Assembly: GCA_903932545.1 (NCBI GenBank) | Contig: CAIZGT010000693.1 | Location: 1-5,011 of the forward strand | Direction of reading: 5' to 3' | Origin: an uncultured Rhodospirillales bacterium | GTDB taxonomy: Bacteria; Pseudomonadota; Alphaproteobacteria; Acetobacterales; Acetobacteraceae | Length of the DNA stretch: 5,011 nt | Part shown: positions 1 to 5,011 of the stretch, piece by piece | Numbering within the stretch: the first letter of the stretch is position 1 | How the letters are laid out: every line of letters starts with the position of its first letter | The notes under the pieces: model-generated | Database searches by the model: none | Seen by the model: the letters and a program-made list of their open reading frames with translations, nothing else | What the model was told of the DNA's origin: nothing | Translations under genes and position numbers: made by a program

Positions 1-2
1 AG

Positions 3-440
3 CTGGGCGAAGTGCTGCACGATCTCGCCTTGCAAGTGATCCGCGATGGCGAGGGTGCGCAGAAATTGGTGCAGATCAATGTCGCTGGCGCTGTGTCCGC
101 AAAATCGGCCAAACGAATTGCGATGTCGATTGCCAATTCGCCGCTGGTGAAAACCGCAATCGCCGGCGAGGACGCCAATTGGGGCCGCATCGTGATGGCG
201 GTGGGCAAAGCCGGTGAGCCTGCGGATCGGGACAGGCTATCCGTCGGCGTGGGCGGCACCTGGATGGCGCGCGAGGGCGGCGTGGTGCCGGGCTATAATG
301 AGGCGCCGGTGGTGGCGCATATGAAGGGCCAGGAGATCGTGATTGACGTTGATCTCGGGCTAGGTGCGGGGAAATCCACGGTTTGGACGTGCGATCTGAC
401 GCATGGGTATATTGATATCAACGGGTCTTATCGCAGCTAG
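3..440 (+). CDS. argJ: Arginine biosynthesis bifunctional protein ArgJ (glutamate N-acetyltransferase / amino-acid N-acetyltransferase), C-terminal part
   Basis: This is the 3' end of argJ; the reading frame enters from the left edge and 145 residues are visible, about the last third of a roughly 400-residue family. ArgJ transfers the acetyl group from N-acetylornithine to glutamate (the cyclic arginine pathway) and, in bifunctional forms, also uses acetyl-CoA. It is cytoplasmic. The precursor cleaves itself at a conserved threonine into alpha and beta chains; that site lies upstream of this window, so only beta-chain sequence is seen. Recognisable family features are QINVAGAVS near visible residue 25, the block GEDANWGRIVMAVGKAG around residues 55-71 (counterpart of the family's GDPNWGRI motif), and the terminal YIDINGSYRS, which resembles the usual ArgJ ending in YRS. 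An internal GTG at 12 is in frame but is not the start. Whether this enzyme is bifunctional cannot be told from this part. The frame is undamaged. Confidence 0.96.
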   Translation: MGEVLHDLALQVIRDGEGAQKLVQINVAGAVSAKSAKRIAMSIANSPLVKTAIAGEDANWGRIVMAVGKAGEPADRDRLSVGVGGTWMAREGGVVPGYNEAPVVAHMKGQEIVIDVDLGLGAGKSTVWTCDLTHGYIDINGSYRS

Positions 441-452
441 TTCGATCCTGTC

Positions 453-482
453 AGGCGGATATCGGCTTCGCCTCTTCCGCCT
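453..482 (+). repeat. Nested inverted repeat in the argJ downstream spacer
   Basis: The 69-base spacer between argJ and the next gene contains a 7-bp perfect inverted repeat, AGGCGGA (453-459) with TCCGCCT (476-482). Inside it is a smaller GGC-TTC-GCC hairpin (464-472). The RNA could fold into a two-tier stem-loop with an internal loop. No run of T follows, so it does not look like a standard intrinsic terminator. An mRNA-stabilising or attenuating hairpin, or a member of a dispersed REP-like family, would fit equally well. The pairing is seen directly; the role is unknown. Confidence 0.5.
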
Positions 483-509
483 CACCGGCGAATCAGGCAA
501 ACCTTACCA

Positions 510-1496
510 ATGGACTTCTCTCCCATCACCACCGAGCGTCTCATTCTGCGCCCCTGGGCGGAGAGCGATGTCAAGGCGCTGCATCGGCTGCTCAATGATT
601 GGGAAGTGATCCGCACCCTCGCCCGCGTGCCGTTCCCTTACGCAATGGAGAACGCGCAAGACTGGATCAGCACATCGCGCAGCCAGAGGATGGACGGGAC
701 CGCCTATAACCTTGCGATCAGCGGCACGGATAACGGCACCGAACTTCTCGTCGGCGGCATCGGCCTGCAAGTGTTCGCCGATCAGCGCCGCGCCGAACTC
801 GGCTACTGGATTGGACGGGCCTATTGGGGGCATGGCGTGGCCTCCGAAGCGGCGGGGCGGATGGCGCGGTGGGCGTTGGCCAATCTGCCGGTGGACCGGA
901 TTGAGGCGAATGTCTCGACCGAAAATTACGCCTCGATTGCCGTGCTGCGCCGGATCGGGTTTCGCCATGTGGGTGACGGCATGCAGATGTCCGTCGCCCA
1001 CGGCAAAGAACGTCGGGTGTTGCGGTTCGAGGCCGGGCGGGCGGATTTGTTTGGCGATCATGGCCAAGCTGCCGTGCCAGCCGCCGAAGCCGGGCCGAAG
1101 AAGATTGTCCTCGTCGCGGCGGTGGCATTGATCGATGCTGACACCCGCATTCTTCTGGCGCAGCGGCCTGAGGGCAAATCGATGGCCGGGCTATGGGAGT
1201 TTCCGGGCGGCAAGGTTGAGGCCAACGAGACGCCCGAACAGGCGCTGATCCGTGAGTTGCACGAGGAACTCGGCATCGACGTGACTGCCGCCTGCCTTGC
1301 CCCCTTCACCTTCGCCAGCCACGCTTATGAGAAATTCCATCTGCTGATGCCGCTGTTCCTCTGCCGCCGCTGGAAAGGAACGCCAACGGGCAAAGAGGGC
1401 CAGCGCCTCGCCTGGGTGCCACCCGCCAAGCTCAGCGACTACAAAATGCCAGAAGCAGACTTGCCGTTGGTGCCGTTGTTGCGCGATTTTCTGTGA
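510..1496 (+). CDS. Fused GNAT N-acetyltransferase (RimJ/RimL type) and MutT-like NUDIX hydrolase
   Basis: A single uninterrupted 328-residue frame encodes two complete domains. Residues about 5-175 are a GNAT acetyltransferase of the RimJ/RimL type. Evidence is the start TERLILRPW (8-16), the acetyl-CoA-binding stretch ELGYWIGRAYWGHGVASEA (96-114), and NYASIAVLRRIGF (139-151), the usual C-terminal GNAT helix. An Ala/Pro-rich linker of about 20 residues follows. Residues about 198-328 are a NUDIX hydrolase with a perfect Nudix box at 234-256: G234, E240, R248, E249, E252, E253 and G255 are all in place. The QRPEGKSMAGLWEFPGGK lead-in is typical of MutT proteins that hydrolyse oxidised purine dNTPs such as 8-oxo-dGTP. 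The acetyltransferase substrate is unknown; a protein N-terminus or small molecule are both possible. The chosen ATG at 510 gives the expected GNAT beginning but has only a weak AGG about 12 bases upstream. The gene is probably co-transcribed with argJ and the cinA-like gene 22 bases downstream. Domain calls are firm; specific substrates are inference. Confidence 0.93.
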   Translation: MDFSPITTERLILRPWAESDVKALHRLLNDWEVIRTLARVPFPYAMENAQDWISTSRSQRMDGTAYNLAISGTDNGTELLVGGIGLQVFADQRRAELGYWIGRAYWGHGVASEAAGRMARWALANLPVDRIEANVSTENYASIAVLRRIGFRHVGDGMQMSVAHGKERRVLRFEAGRADLFGDHGQAAVPAAEAGPKKIVLVAAVALIDADTRILLAQRPEGKSMAGLWEFPGGKVEANETPEQALIRELHEELGIDVTAACLAPFTFASHAYEKFHLLMPLFLCRRWKGTPTGKEGQRLAWVPPAKLSDYKMPEADLPLVPLLRDFL

Positions 1497-1506
1497 ACAT
1501 TCCTTG

Positions 1507-1512
1507 AGGGGG
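1507..1512 (+). promoter_or_regulatory. Ribosome binding site that decides the cinA-like start
   Basis: The run AGGGGG sits six bases before ATG 1519. It supports that ATG over the in-frame TTG at 1504, which would add five residues and would itself overlap this Shine-Dalgarno sequence. Confidence 0.65.
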
Positions 1513-1518
1513 ACGACA

Positions 1519-2286
1519 ATGACCAATCCAACCGCCTGCGTTGTTGTGATCGGCAACGAAGTGCTATCTGGCCGCACCCAGGACGCCAATATCAATTTCC
1601 TTGCCAAAGGCTTGGGCGAGATTGGCATTCCGCTGCGGGAAGTGCGGGTTATCCCTGATGTGCCGGAAACCATCATCGCCACCATCAACGAGGTGCGGGC
1701 GAAATATGATCATGTGTTCACCACCGGCGGCATTGGGCCGACACATGATGACATCACCAGCGAATGCATCGCGGCCGCCTTCGGGGTGCCGTGGGAACCG
1801 CAGCCGGAAGCTTGGGCGCGGATGGCGGCGCATTACGCCAAAACGGCTGAAGGTGCCGCCGCGTTCAACCCGGCCCGTCAGCGGATGGCGACGATGCCGC
1901 GTGGGGCGAGTTTGATCGACAATGCGATCTCCATCGCACCCGGCTTCACCATCGGCAACGTGCATGTGATGGCCGGGGTGCCGCGCATCATGCAGGCGAT
2001 GTTCGCCACCCTGCGCACCACACTCAAAGGCGGCGATCCGATCCTCTCACGTGCCTGCTACAGCGTGGGCGCGGCGGAGGGACAGATTGCGCAAGGTCTG
2101 TCTGATATCCAGGCGCGCTATCCCGATCTCGATCTCGGCAGCTACCCGTTCTATCGCTCCACCGGCAACGGCGTGGCGATTGTTGCCAAGGGAACCGATG
2201 CCGCAAAAGCCGAGGCGGCGATTGCTGAAGTTACGGTGTTGTTCGAGAGCCTAGGCGCTGGCGTGATCCAAGGCGAGCCAGCCTGA
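1519..2286 (+). CDS. CinA N-terminal-like / MoaB-Mog fold protein (COG1058, competence/damage-inducible protein A family), stand-alone
   Basis: This 255-residue protein has the molybdopterin-binding (MoaB/Mog) fold found as the N-terminal half of CinA. Signature blocks are GNEVLSGRTQDANINFLA (12-29), the highly conserved TTGGIGPTHDDIT (68-80), NPARQRMATMPRGA (117-130), APGF (140-143), MAGVPRIMQAMF (151-162) and GSYPFYRSTGNGVAIVAKG (207-225). The COG1058 domain of CinA has reported ADP-ribose pyrophosphatase activity; a molybdopterin-related role is the older guess from the fold. The C-terminal PncC-type NMN deamidase domain of full-length CinA (about 400 residues) is absent; short versions of this size are common in alphaproteobacteria, so this is not read as a truncation. 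The start at ATG 1519 is supported by a good ribosome binding site. The gene follows the GNAT-NUDIX gene by 22 bases and looks like the last member of the plus-strand unit. Family assignment is secure; the physiological substrate is not. Confidence 0.92.
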   Translation: MTNPTACVVVIGNEVLSGRTQDANINFLAKGLGEIGIPLREVRVIPDVPETIIATINEVRAKYDHVFTTGGIGPTHDDITSECIAAAFGVPWEPQPEAWARMAAHYAKTAEGAAAFNPARQRMATMPRGASLIDNAISIAPGFTIGNVHVMAGVPRIMQAMFATLRTTLKGGDPILSRACYSVGAAEGQIAQGLSDIQARYPDLDLGSYPFYRSTGNGVAIVAKGTDAAKAEAAIAEVTVLFESLGAGVIQGEPA

Positions 2287-2316
2287 TCGGCTCAAGTGAT
2301 GCTTGATGTCACAAGC
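2275..2316. terminator. Small hairpins at the convergent gene junction (possible weak bidirectional terminator)
   Basis: Several short inverted repeats overlap around the two converging stop codons. GAGCC (2275-2279) pairs with GGCTC (2289-2293), TCAAG (2292-2296) pairs with CTTGA (2302-2306), and GCTTG (2301-2305) pairs with CAAGC (2312-2316). Some of these exclude one another. None is followed by a T tract on either strand, so intrinsic termination is doubtful. The repeats are seen directly; a function in ending the facing transcripts is only a guess from position. Confidence 0.25.
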
Positions 2317-4685
2317 GATTTATCGTCCGCCACCCGCGTCGCGCGGCGGCGCTGGGCGGTCTGAACCGCCTTCACCATGCTGGCAATGGTGAACGGCTTG
2401 GGCAAATCCGCATCCGCCACGCCGCGCGCCAGACTCGGCAGATCCGCATGGCCGGTGACGAGGATGGAGGCAAGATCTGCCTGCATCGACATCGCACGGT
2501 CGATCAACTCCGCGCCGTTCATGCCGGGCATCGCATAATCTGCCACCAGCAGATCAATCTTTTCCGCCTCTTCCAAACACGCCAACGCCGCCATTGGTTC
2601 GGACATCAACACCGGACGATACCCCATCTCGGACAGCATTTCGCCGATCAAGGCGCGCACGCCGTCATCATCATCCACCACCATAGCGCGTTGGCCGTGG
2701 TCGGTCTGGTCGCGCGGGATGGCGGGGAGAGATTCGATTGCCACTGGCAGGATCAGTGTGACGGTGGTGCCAACGCCTGGATAGGTTTGAATTTTCACTG
2801 CGCCGCCAGACTGCACCGCCAGACCATGCACCTGCGACAGTCCAAGCCCGGAGCCCTGGCTTGGTGGTTTTGTGGTGAAGAACGGTTCAAACACCCGCGA
2901 CAGCACCTCACCGGACATGCCGGTTCCGGAATCTTGCACCGAGACGGTGACATAATCTCCGATGCCGAGTTCCGTAACCCCATCCAGCGCCACTTGCGGC
3001 TCACTGAGGGTCAGATTGGCGGTACGCAATATGAGCGCCCCGCCCTTCGGCATCGCATCGCGTGCGTTGAGGGCAAGGTTGAGCACGCCGGCCTCAAGCT
3101 GGTTGGGATCCACCAAGGCGCGGCTGAGATTGGGGTGAAGTTCCGTGCTCACCCGAATGTCGCGGCCAATGGTGGTGCCGATCAGTTCCATCATGCCTTC
3201 GACAATCTGATTAAGATCGGTCTGCACTGGCAGCAGCCGCTGACGGCGAGAAAAGGCGAGCAATTGGAACGTCAGCCGGGCACCGCGTTCAGCGGATTGC
3301 ATTGCATTGTCCACCAGTCGCAGGCTGCGCTTGTCCTCGACTGGCAGGCGCGGGCGCAGCAGATCAAGTGCGCCGATCAAGGCCGTGAGCAGATTGTTGA
3401 AATCATGCGCGATGCCGCCCGCCAATTGGCCAACCATCTGCATTTTTTGCGCTTGGCGCAGCGAGGCTTCACTCTTGGCCTGCTCGCCCAGCGCCACTTG
3501 CAACTGATCACGACTGATCAGCAGGTCTCGCGTGCGCTCGGCGACGCGGGCTTCGAGGTTGGATTGCAACTCAAGCCGCGCCGAAACTTGGCGTTGCATT
3601 GAGGAAGCCATATCGTTGAGCGCGCGCGAAATTCGGCCGAACTCAGAAGTGTCGCTGTCTTCCACCGCCACACGCGTTGCCAGATTGCCGCGCGCCCAAT
3701 TGCGAGCAGCTTCCATCAAAGCGCGGGTGGGGCTGCGGATCAGCCGTTGGCCCGCGATCAGCGTGGTGACCACCGCCACCAATACACCCAGGCCGAGCAC
3801 CAGGAAGCCACGCTTTTCGCTTTCAAAAAAATCGGCGGCGATGACCGAAGGCGGAATCGTCACCAGCACAAAACTGGTGGCCTGCGGTTTGGATGCGGGC
3901 ACGTAGCCTACGAAGCGTTCTGCCTTGATTTCATCATGCACCCGGCCCAGGCCAGGGGTTTGGGCGCTGAGCAGTGCGCGGCTTTCTTCCAGCAACATCA
4001 AACCCGTGCGCCCGGCATTGTCTGGCACCCGCACCAGAATTCGGCCGTTGCTGTCAGCCAGCAGAATTCGGCTGCCGGGGACACGGTCCCATTCGCGAAA
4101 ATGCGCGTCCAGCCAACTCAGCCGCAATCCCAACACAACCGTGGCAACGCCCGATTGCAGCGGAAAATTTTGAAAATACAACACCATGTCCTGCTCTGGC
4201 GAACCAGCGAACAGATATTCCCCCAACTGAAAATCAGAATTAGGCCCAGCTTCGGCAACTTGGTTGCGTATTTGCGGCAAGGTTTTGGCGAGCAAGTCGG
4301 TTGATGTGGAACAGATCGGATTGCCGTCCGCATCAAGCACCGCCATCAGCCCGTAGCGTGGCATTGTTGCATTGAGATCGGTGAGCAGAGATTCACAGGC
4401 GGGCGATGCAGTTCGCACGCGGTGGGAGCGCACAATGCTGCTCACCAAGGTGCGCCCCACATCACCGATTGCGGCCATATCGAGTTGGGCGATGTTTGCT
4501 TGTCGCAGCGCCTCTTTGCCCGCGCGTTCAAGCCCGGTGGCTTCCATGTCCAGCTGCAAAAAAACCAGCACGATCAATGCCGGCACCATCGCGGCCAACA
4601 CAATCATCATCAGACGCGCAAGGAGATTGCCACGAAATATCAAGCGGACTGCCCTTCCCACCCAGCTTCCACCGGGGCGCCGCAT
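2292..4685 (-). CDS. Membrane-bound hybrid sensor histidine kinase (Cache-like sensor, HAMP, HisKA, HATPase, receiver)
   Basis: With ATG 4685 as start the protein has 797 residues. In order: a basic N-terminus, TM1 at about 21-45, a periplasmic region of about 245 residues, TM2 at about 293-312, a HAMP domain (about 313-366), a coiled coil (about 367-410), the HisKA phospho-acceptor His427 in GGIAHDFNNLL, and a HATPase domain. The HATPase shows the N-box Asn540 in NLALNARDAM, G1 DSGTGM (585-590), F-box FEPFFTTK (599-606) and G2 GSGLGL (611-616). The C-terminal receiver (about 666-779) has an acidic DDDD cluster (671-674), phospho-acceptor Asp716 in VADYAMPGMNG, Thr744 and Lys763. All catalytic residues are present, so autophosphorylation at His427 and transfer to Asp716 are expected. 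The sensor has two repeats of a Cache-like pattern (LMAVLDADGNPICS and ILLADSNGRILVRV), which suggests recognition of a small extracellular ligand; its identity is unknown. No output domain or partner regulator is in the window. The start is uncertain: GTG 4661 has GGTGGA six bases upstream, and TTG 4643 has GGAAGG nine bases upstream. The frame stays open to 4775, but that extension lies in the tRNA and is rejected. Confidence 0.93.
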   Translation of the reverse strand: MRRPGGSWVGRAVRLIFRGNLLARLMMIVLAAMVPALIVLVFLQLDMEATGLERAGKEALRQANIAQLDMAAIGDVGRTLVSSIVRSHRVRTASPACESLLTDLNATMPRYGLMAVLDADGNPICSTSTDLLAKTLPQIRNQVAEAGPNSDFQLGEYLFAGSPEQDMVLYFQNFPLQSGVATVVLGLRLSWLDAHFREWDRVPGSRILLADSNGRILVRVPDNAGRTGLMLLEESRALLSAQTPGLGRVHDEIKAERFVGYVPASKPQATSFVLVTIPPSVIAADFFESEKRGFLVLGLGVLVAVVTTLIAGQRLIRSPTRALMEAARNWARGNLATRVAVEDSDTSEFGRISRALNDMASSMQRQVSARLELQSNLEARVAERTRDLLISRDQLQVALGEQAKSEASLRQAQKMQMVGQLAGGIAHDFNNLLTALIGALDLLRPRLPVEDKRSLRLVDNAMQSAERGARLTFQLLAFSRRQRLLPVQTDLNQIVEGMMELIGTTIGRDIRVSTELHPNLSRALVDPNQLEAGVLNLALNARDAMPKGGALILRTANLTLSEPQVALDGVTELGIGDYVTVSVQDSGTGMSGEVLSRVFEPFFTTKPPSQGSGLGLSQVHGLAVQSGGAVKIQTYPGVGTTVTLILPVAIESLPAIPRDQTDHGQRAMVVDDDDGVRALIGEMLSEMGYRPVLMSEPMAALACLEEAEKIDLLVADYAMPGMNGAELIDRAMSMQADLASILVTGHADLPSLARGVADADLPKPFTIASMVKAVQTAQRRRATRVADDKSLVTSSIT

Positions 4686-4696
4686 CTGGCGATAAT

Positions 4697-4779
4697 TGGT
4701 GCGAGTGGAGGGATTCGAACCCACATGACAAAGTCGGTCGATTTTGAGTCGACTGCGTCTACCGTTCCGCCACACTCGC
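4697..4779 (-). tRNA. tRNA-Leu (anticodon CAA), CCA encoded
   Basis: A complete class II tRNA can be folded by eye. The acceptor stem GCGAGTG/CACTCGC pairs perfectly over 7 bp and is followed by A73 and an encoded CCA (complement at 4697-4699). The D arm has a GCG/CGC stem and a 10-base loop with GG and AGA. The anticodon arm is GTCGA-CTCAAAA-TCGAC, giving anticodon CAA (4744-4746), which reads UUG. The long variable arm, with GAC-TTT-GTC pairing, fits leucine. The T arm has the normal TTCGAAT loop, but the stem GTGGG/CCCTC contains a U-U mismatch at the second pair. The gene lies 47 bases after the queE stop and ends 11 bases before the first possible kinase ATG outside it. Confidence 0.96.
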
Positions 4780-4790
4780 GCCGCGATGCT

Positions 4791-4819
4791 TTTAGACCAG
4801 TTCCTCGCAGATATGAAAG
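4791..4819 (-). promoter_or_regulatory. Possible sigma-70-like promoter for tRNA-Leu and the kinase
   Basis: In the queE-tRNA gap, read on the minus strand, CTTTCA (4814-4819) and TCTAAA (4791-4796) are separated by exactly 17 bases and lie just upstream of the tRNA 5' end at 4779. Agreement with TTGACA is 3 of 6 and with TATAAT 4 of 6, so the spacing is good but the boxes are weak. A start about 7 bases after the -10 would leave a very short tRNA leader. The tRNA could instead be transcribed from queE or further upstream. Confidence 0.3.
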
Positions 4820-4826
4820 ATGCGTG

Positions 4827-5011
4827 TCAGCGCATTTCCCATGATTTATGCGCTTGTATGTTCAATCTCCATCGCGGATGGGCCAAACAATAGGCCGCAG
4901 CCTGGGAAATGTTGGCAGCCAGATCAGGCCCATCCATCGGCGACAGCCAATGGTGCGCGGCTTTAAACCCGGCAAAACGCTCAGGCGGGGCATCATGTTG
5001 CGGATAAACCA
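4827..5011 (-). CDS. queE: 7-carboxy-7-deazaguanine synthase QueE, C-terminal end (partial)
   Basis: The last 60 codons of a minus-strand gene run from the right edge (in frame from 5009) to a TGA at 4827-4829. The block WLSPMDGPDLAANISQAAAY followed by CLAHPRWRLNIQAHK matches the C-terminal signature I know from QueE proteins, of the type QPMDGP...NT..A..YCL.HP.WRLS.QTHK. QueE is a cytoplasmic radical-SAM enzyme that converts 6-carboxytetrahydropterin to 7-carboxy-7-deazaguanine on the route to preQ0 and queuosine. The radical-SAM cysteine motif lies outside the window. The very end, HKSWEMR, differs from the usual HK.(I/L)GI(P/R) ending. The gene is too short for the listed frames and is called from translation of the reverse strand. 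It reads in the same direction as the tRNA-Leu and the kinase downstream. Confidence 0.88.
   Translation of the reverse strand, partial: VYPQHDAPPERFAGFKAAHHWLSPMDGPDLAANISQAAAYCLAHPRWRLNIQAHKSWEMR

Noticed and set aside
504..1067. Minus-strand open frame (187 codons) opposite the GNAT domain
   Set aside because: No family resemblance; the plus-strand frame carries clear GNAT and NUDIX motifs, so this is a shadow.
1504..1518. TTG 1504 as the start of the cinA-like gene
   Set aside because: It overlaps the best ribosome binding site (1507-1512), which is ideally spaced for ATG 1519.
2448..3602. Long plus-strand open frame (384 codons) antisense to the histidine kinase
   Set aside because: It lies wholly opposite a well-supported kinase gene, is rich in His, Gln and Arg, and shows no recognisable domain. 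It is the complementary-frame shadow expected in G+C-rich coding DNA.
4686..4775. N-terminal extension of the kinase from an ATG at 4775
   Set aside because: These codons are the body of tRNA-Leu; the encoded arginine-rich peptide is a translation artefact.
4697..4779. tRNA-Leu as an integration (att) site for a mobile element
   Set aside because: I saw no second copy of the tRNA 3' end in the window, no integrase, and ordinary core genes on both sides.
4820..4835. Hairpin ATGCG-TGTCAG-CGCAT over the queE stop as a terminator
   Set aside because: Only 5 bp, part of it inside the coding region, and no convincing T tract follows on the minus strand; it also overlaps the possible -35 box.
4697..5011. 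Functional link between queE and the adjacent tRNA-Leu
   Set aside because: Queuosine is placed in tRNAs with GUN anticodons (Asp, Asn, His, Tyr); a CAA leucine tRNA is not a substrate, so the adjacency is probably only positional.

Overview
The window looks like chromosomal DNA from an alphaproteobacterium, probably a Rhodospirillales-type organism. That placement is inferred from the moderately high G+C coding sequence, the gene families and the gene order; no rRNA or other strong taxonomic marker is present. All genes are densely packed and there is no sign of an insertion sequence, prophage or CRISPR array.

The left half (1-2286) is read on the plus strand and looks like one transcription unit. 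It starts with the C-terminal third of argJ (arginine biosynthesis). Next comes an intact two-domain protein joining a RimJ/RimL-type GNAT acetyltransferase to a MutT-type NUDIX hydrolase. Then comes a short CinA-like protein of the COG1058/MoaB fold that lacks the NMN-deamidase domain. The last two belong to families known for nucleotide pyrophosphohydrolase activity, so a nucleotide-housekeeping theme attached to argJ is possible, but this is inference.

The right half (2292-5011) is read on the minus strand. Listed in the direction of transcription, it holds the C-terminal end of queE (7-carboxy-7-deazaguanine synthase, queuosine pathway), a tRNA-Leu with anticodon CAA, and a large membrane-bound hybrid histidine kinase. 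The kinase has two TM segments flanking a Cache-like periplasmic sensor, then HAMP, coiled coil, HisKA, HATPase and a C-terminal receiver. Its coding region begins only a few bases after the tRNA CCA end, so the two are probably transcribed together. The longest open frame for the kinase runs back into the tRNA and would give a false N-terminus.

The two halves converge with only five bases between the cinA-like and kinase stop codons. I found no convincing previously undescribed system. The points most worth a second look are the GNAT-NUDIX fusion, the tRNA-kinase junction with its start-codon problem, the mismatch in the tRNA T stem, and the folded spacer after argJ.
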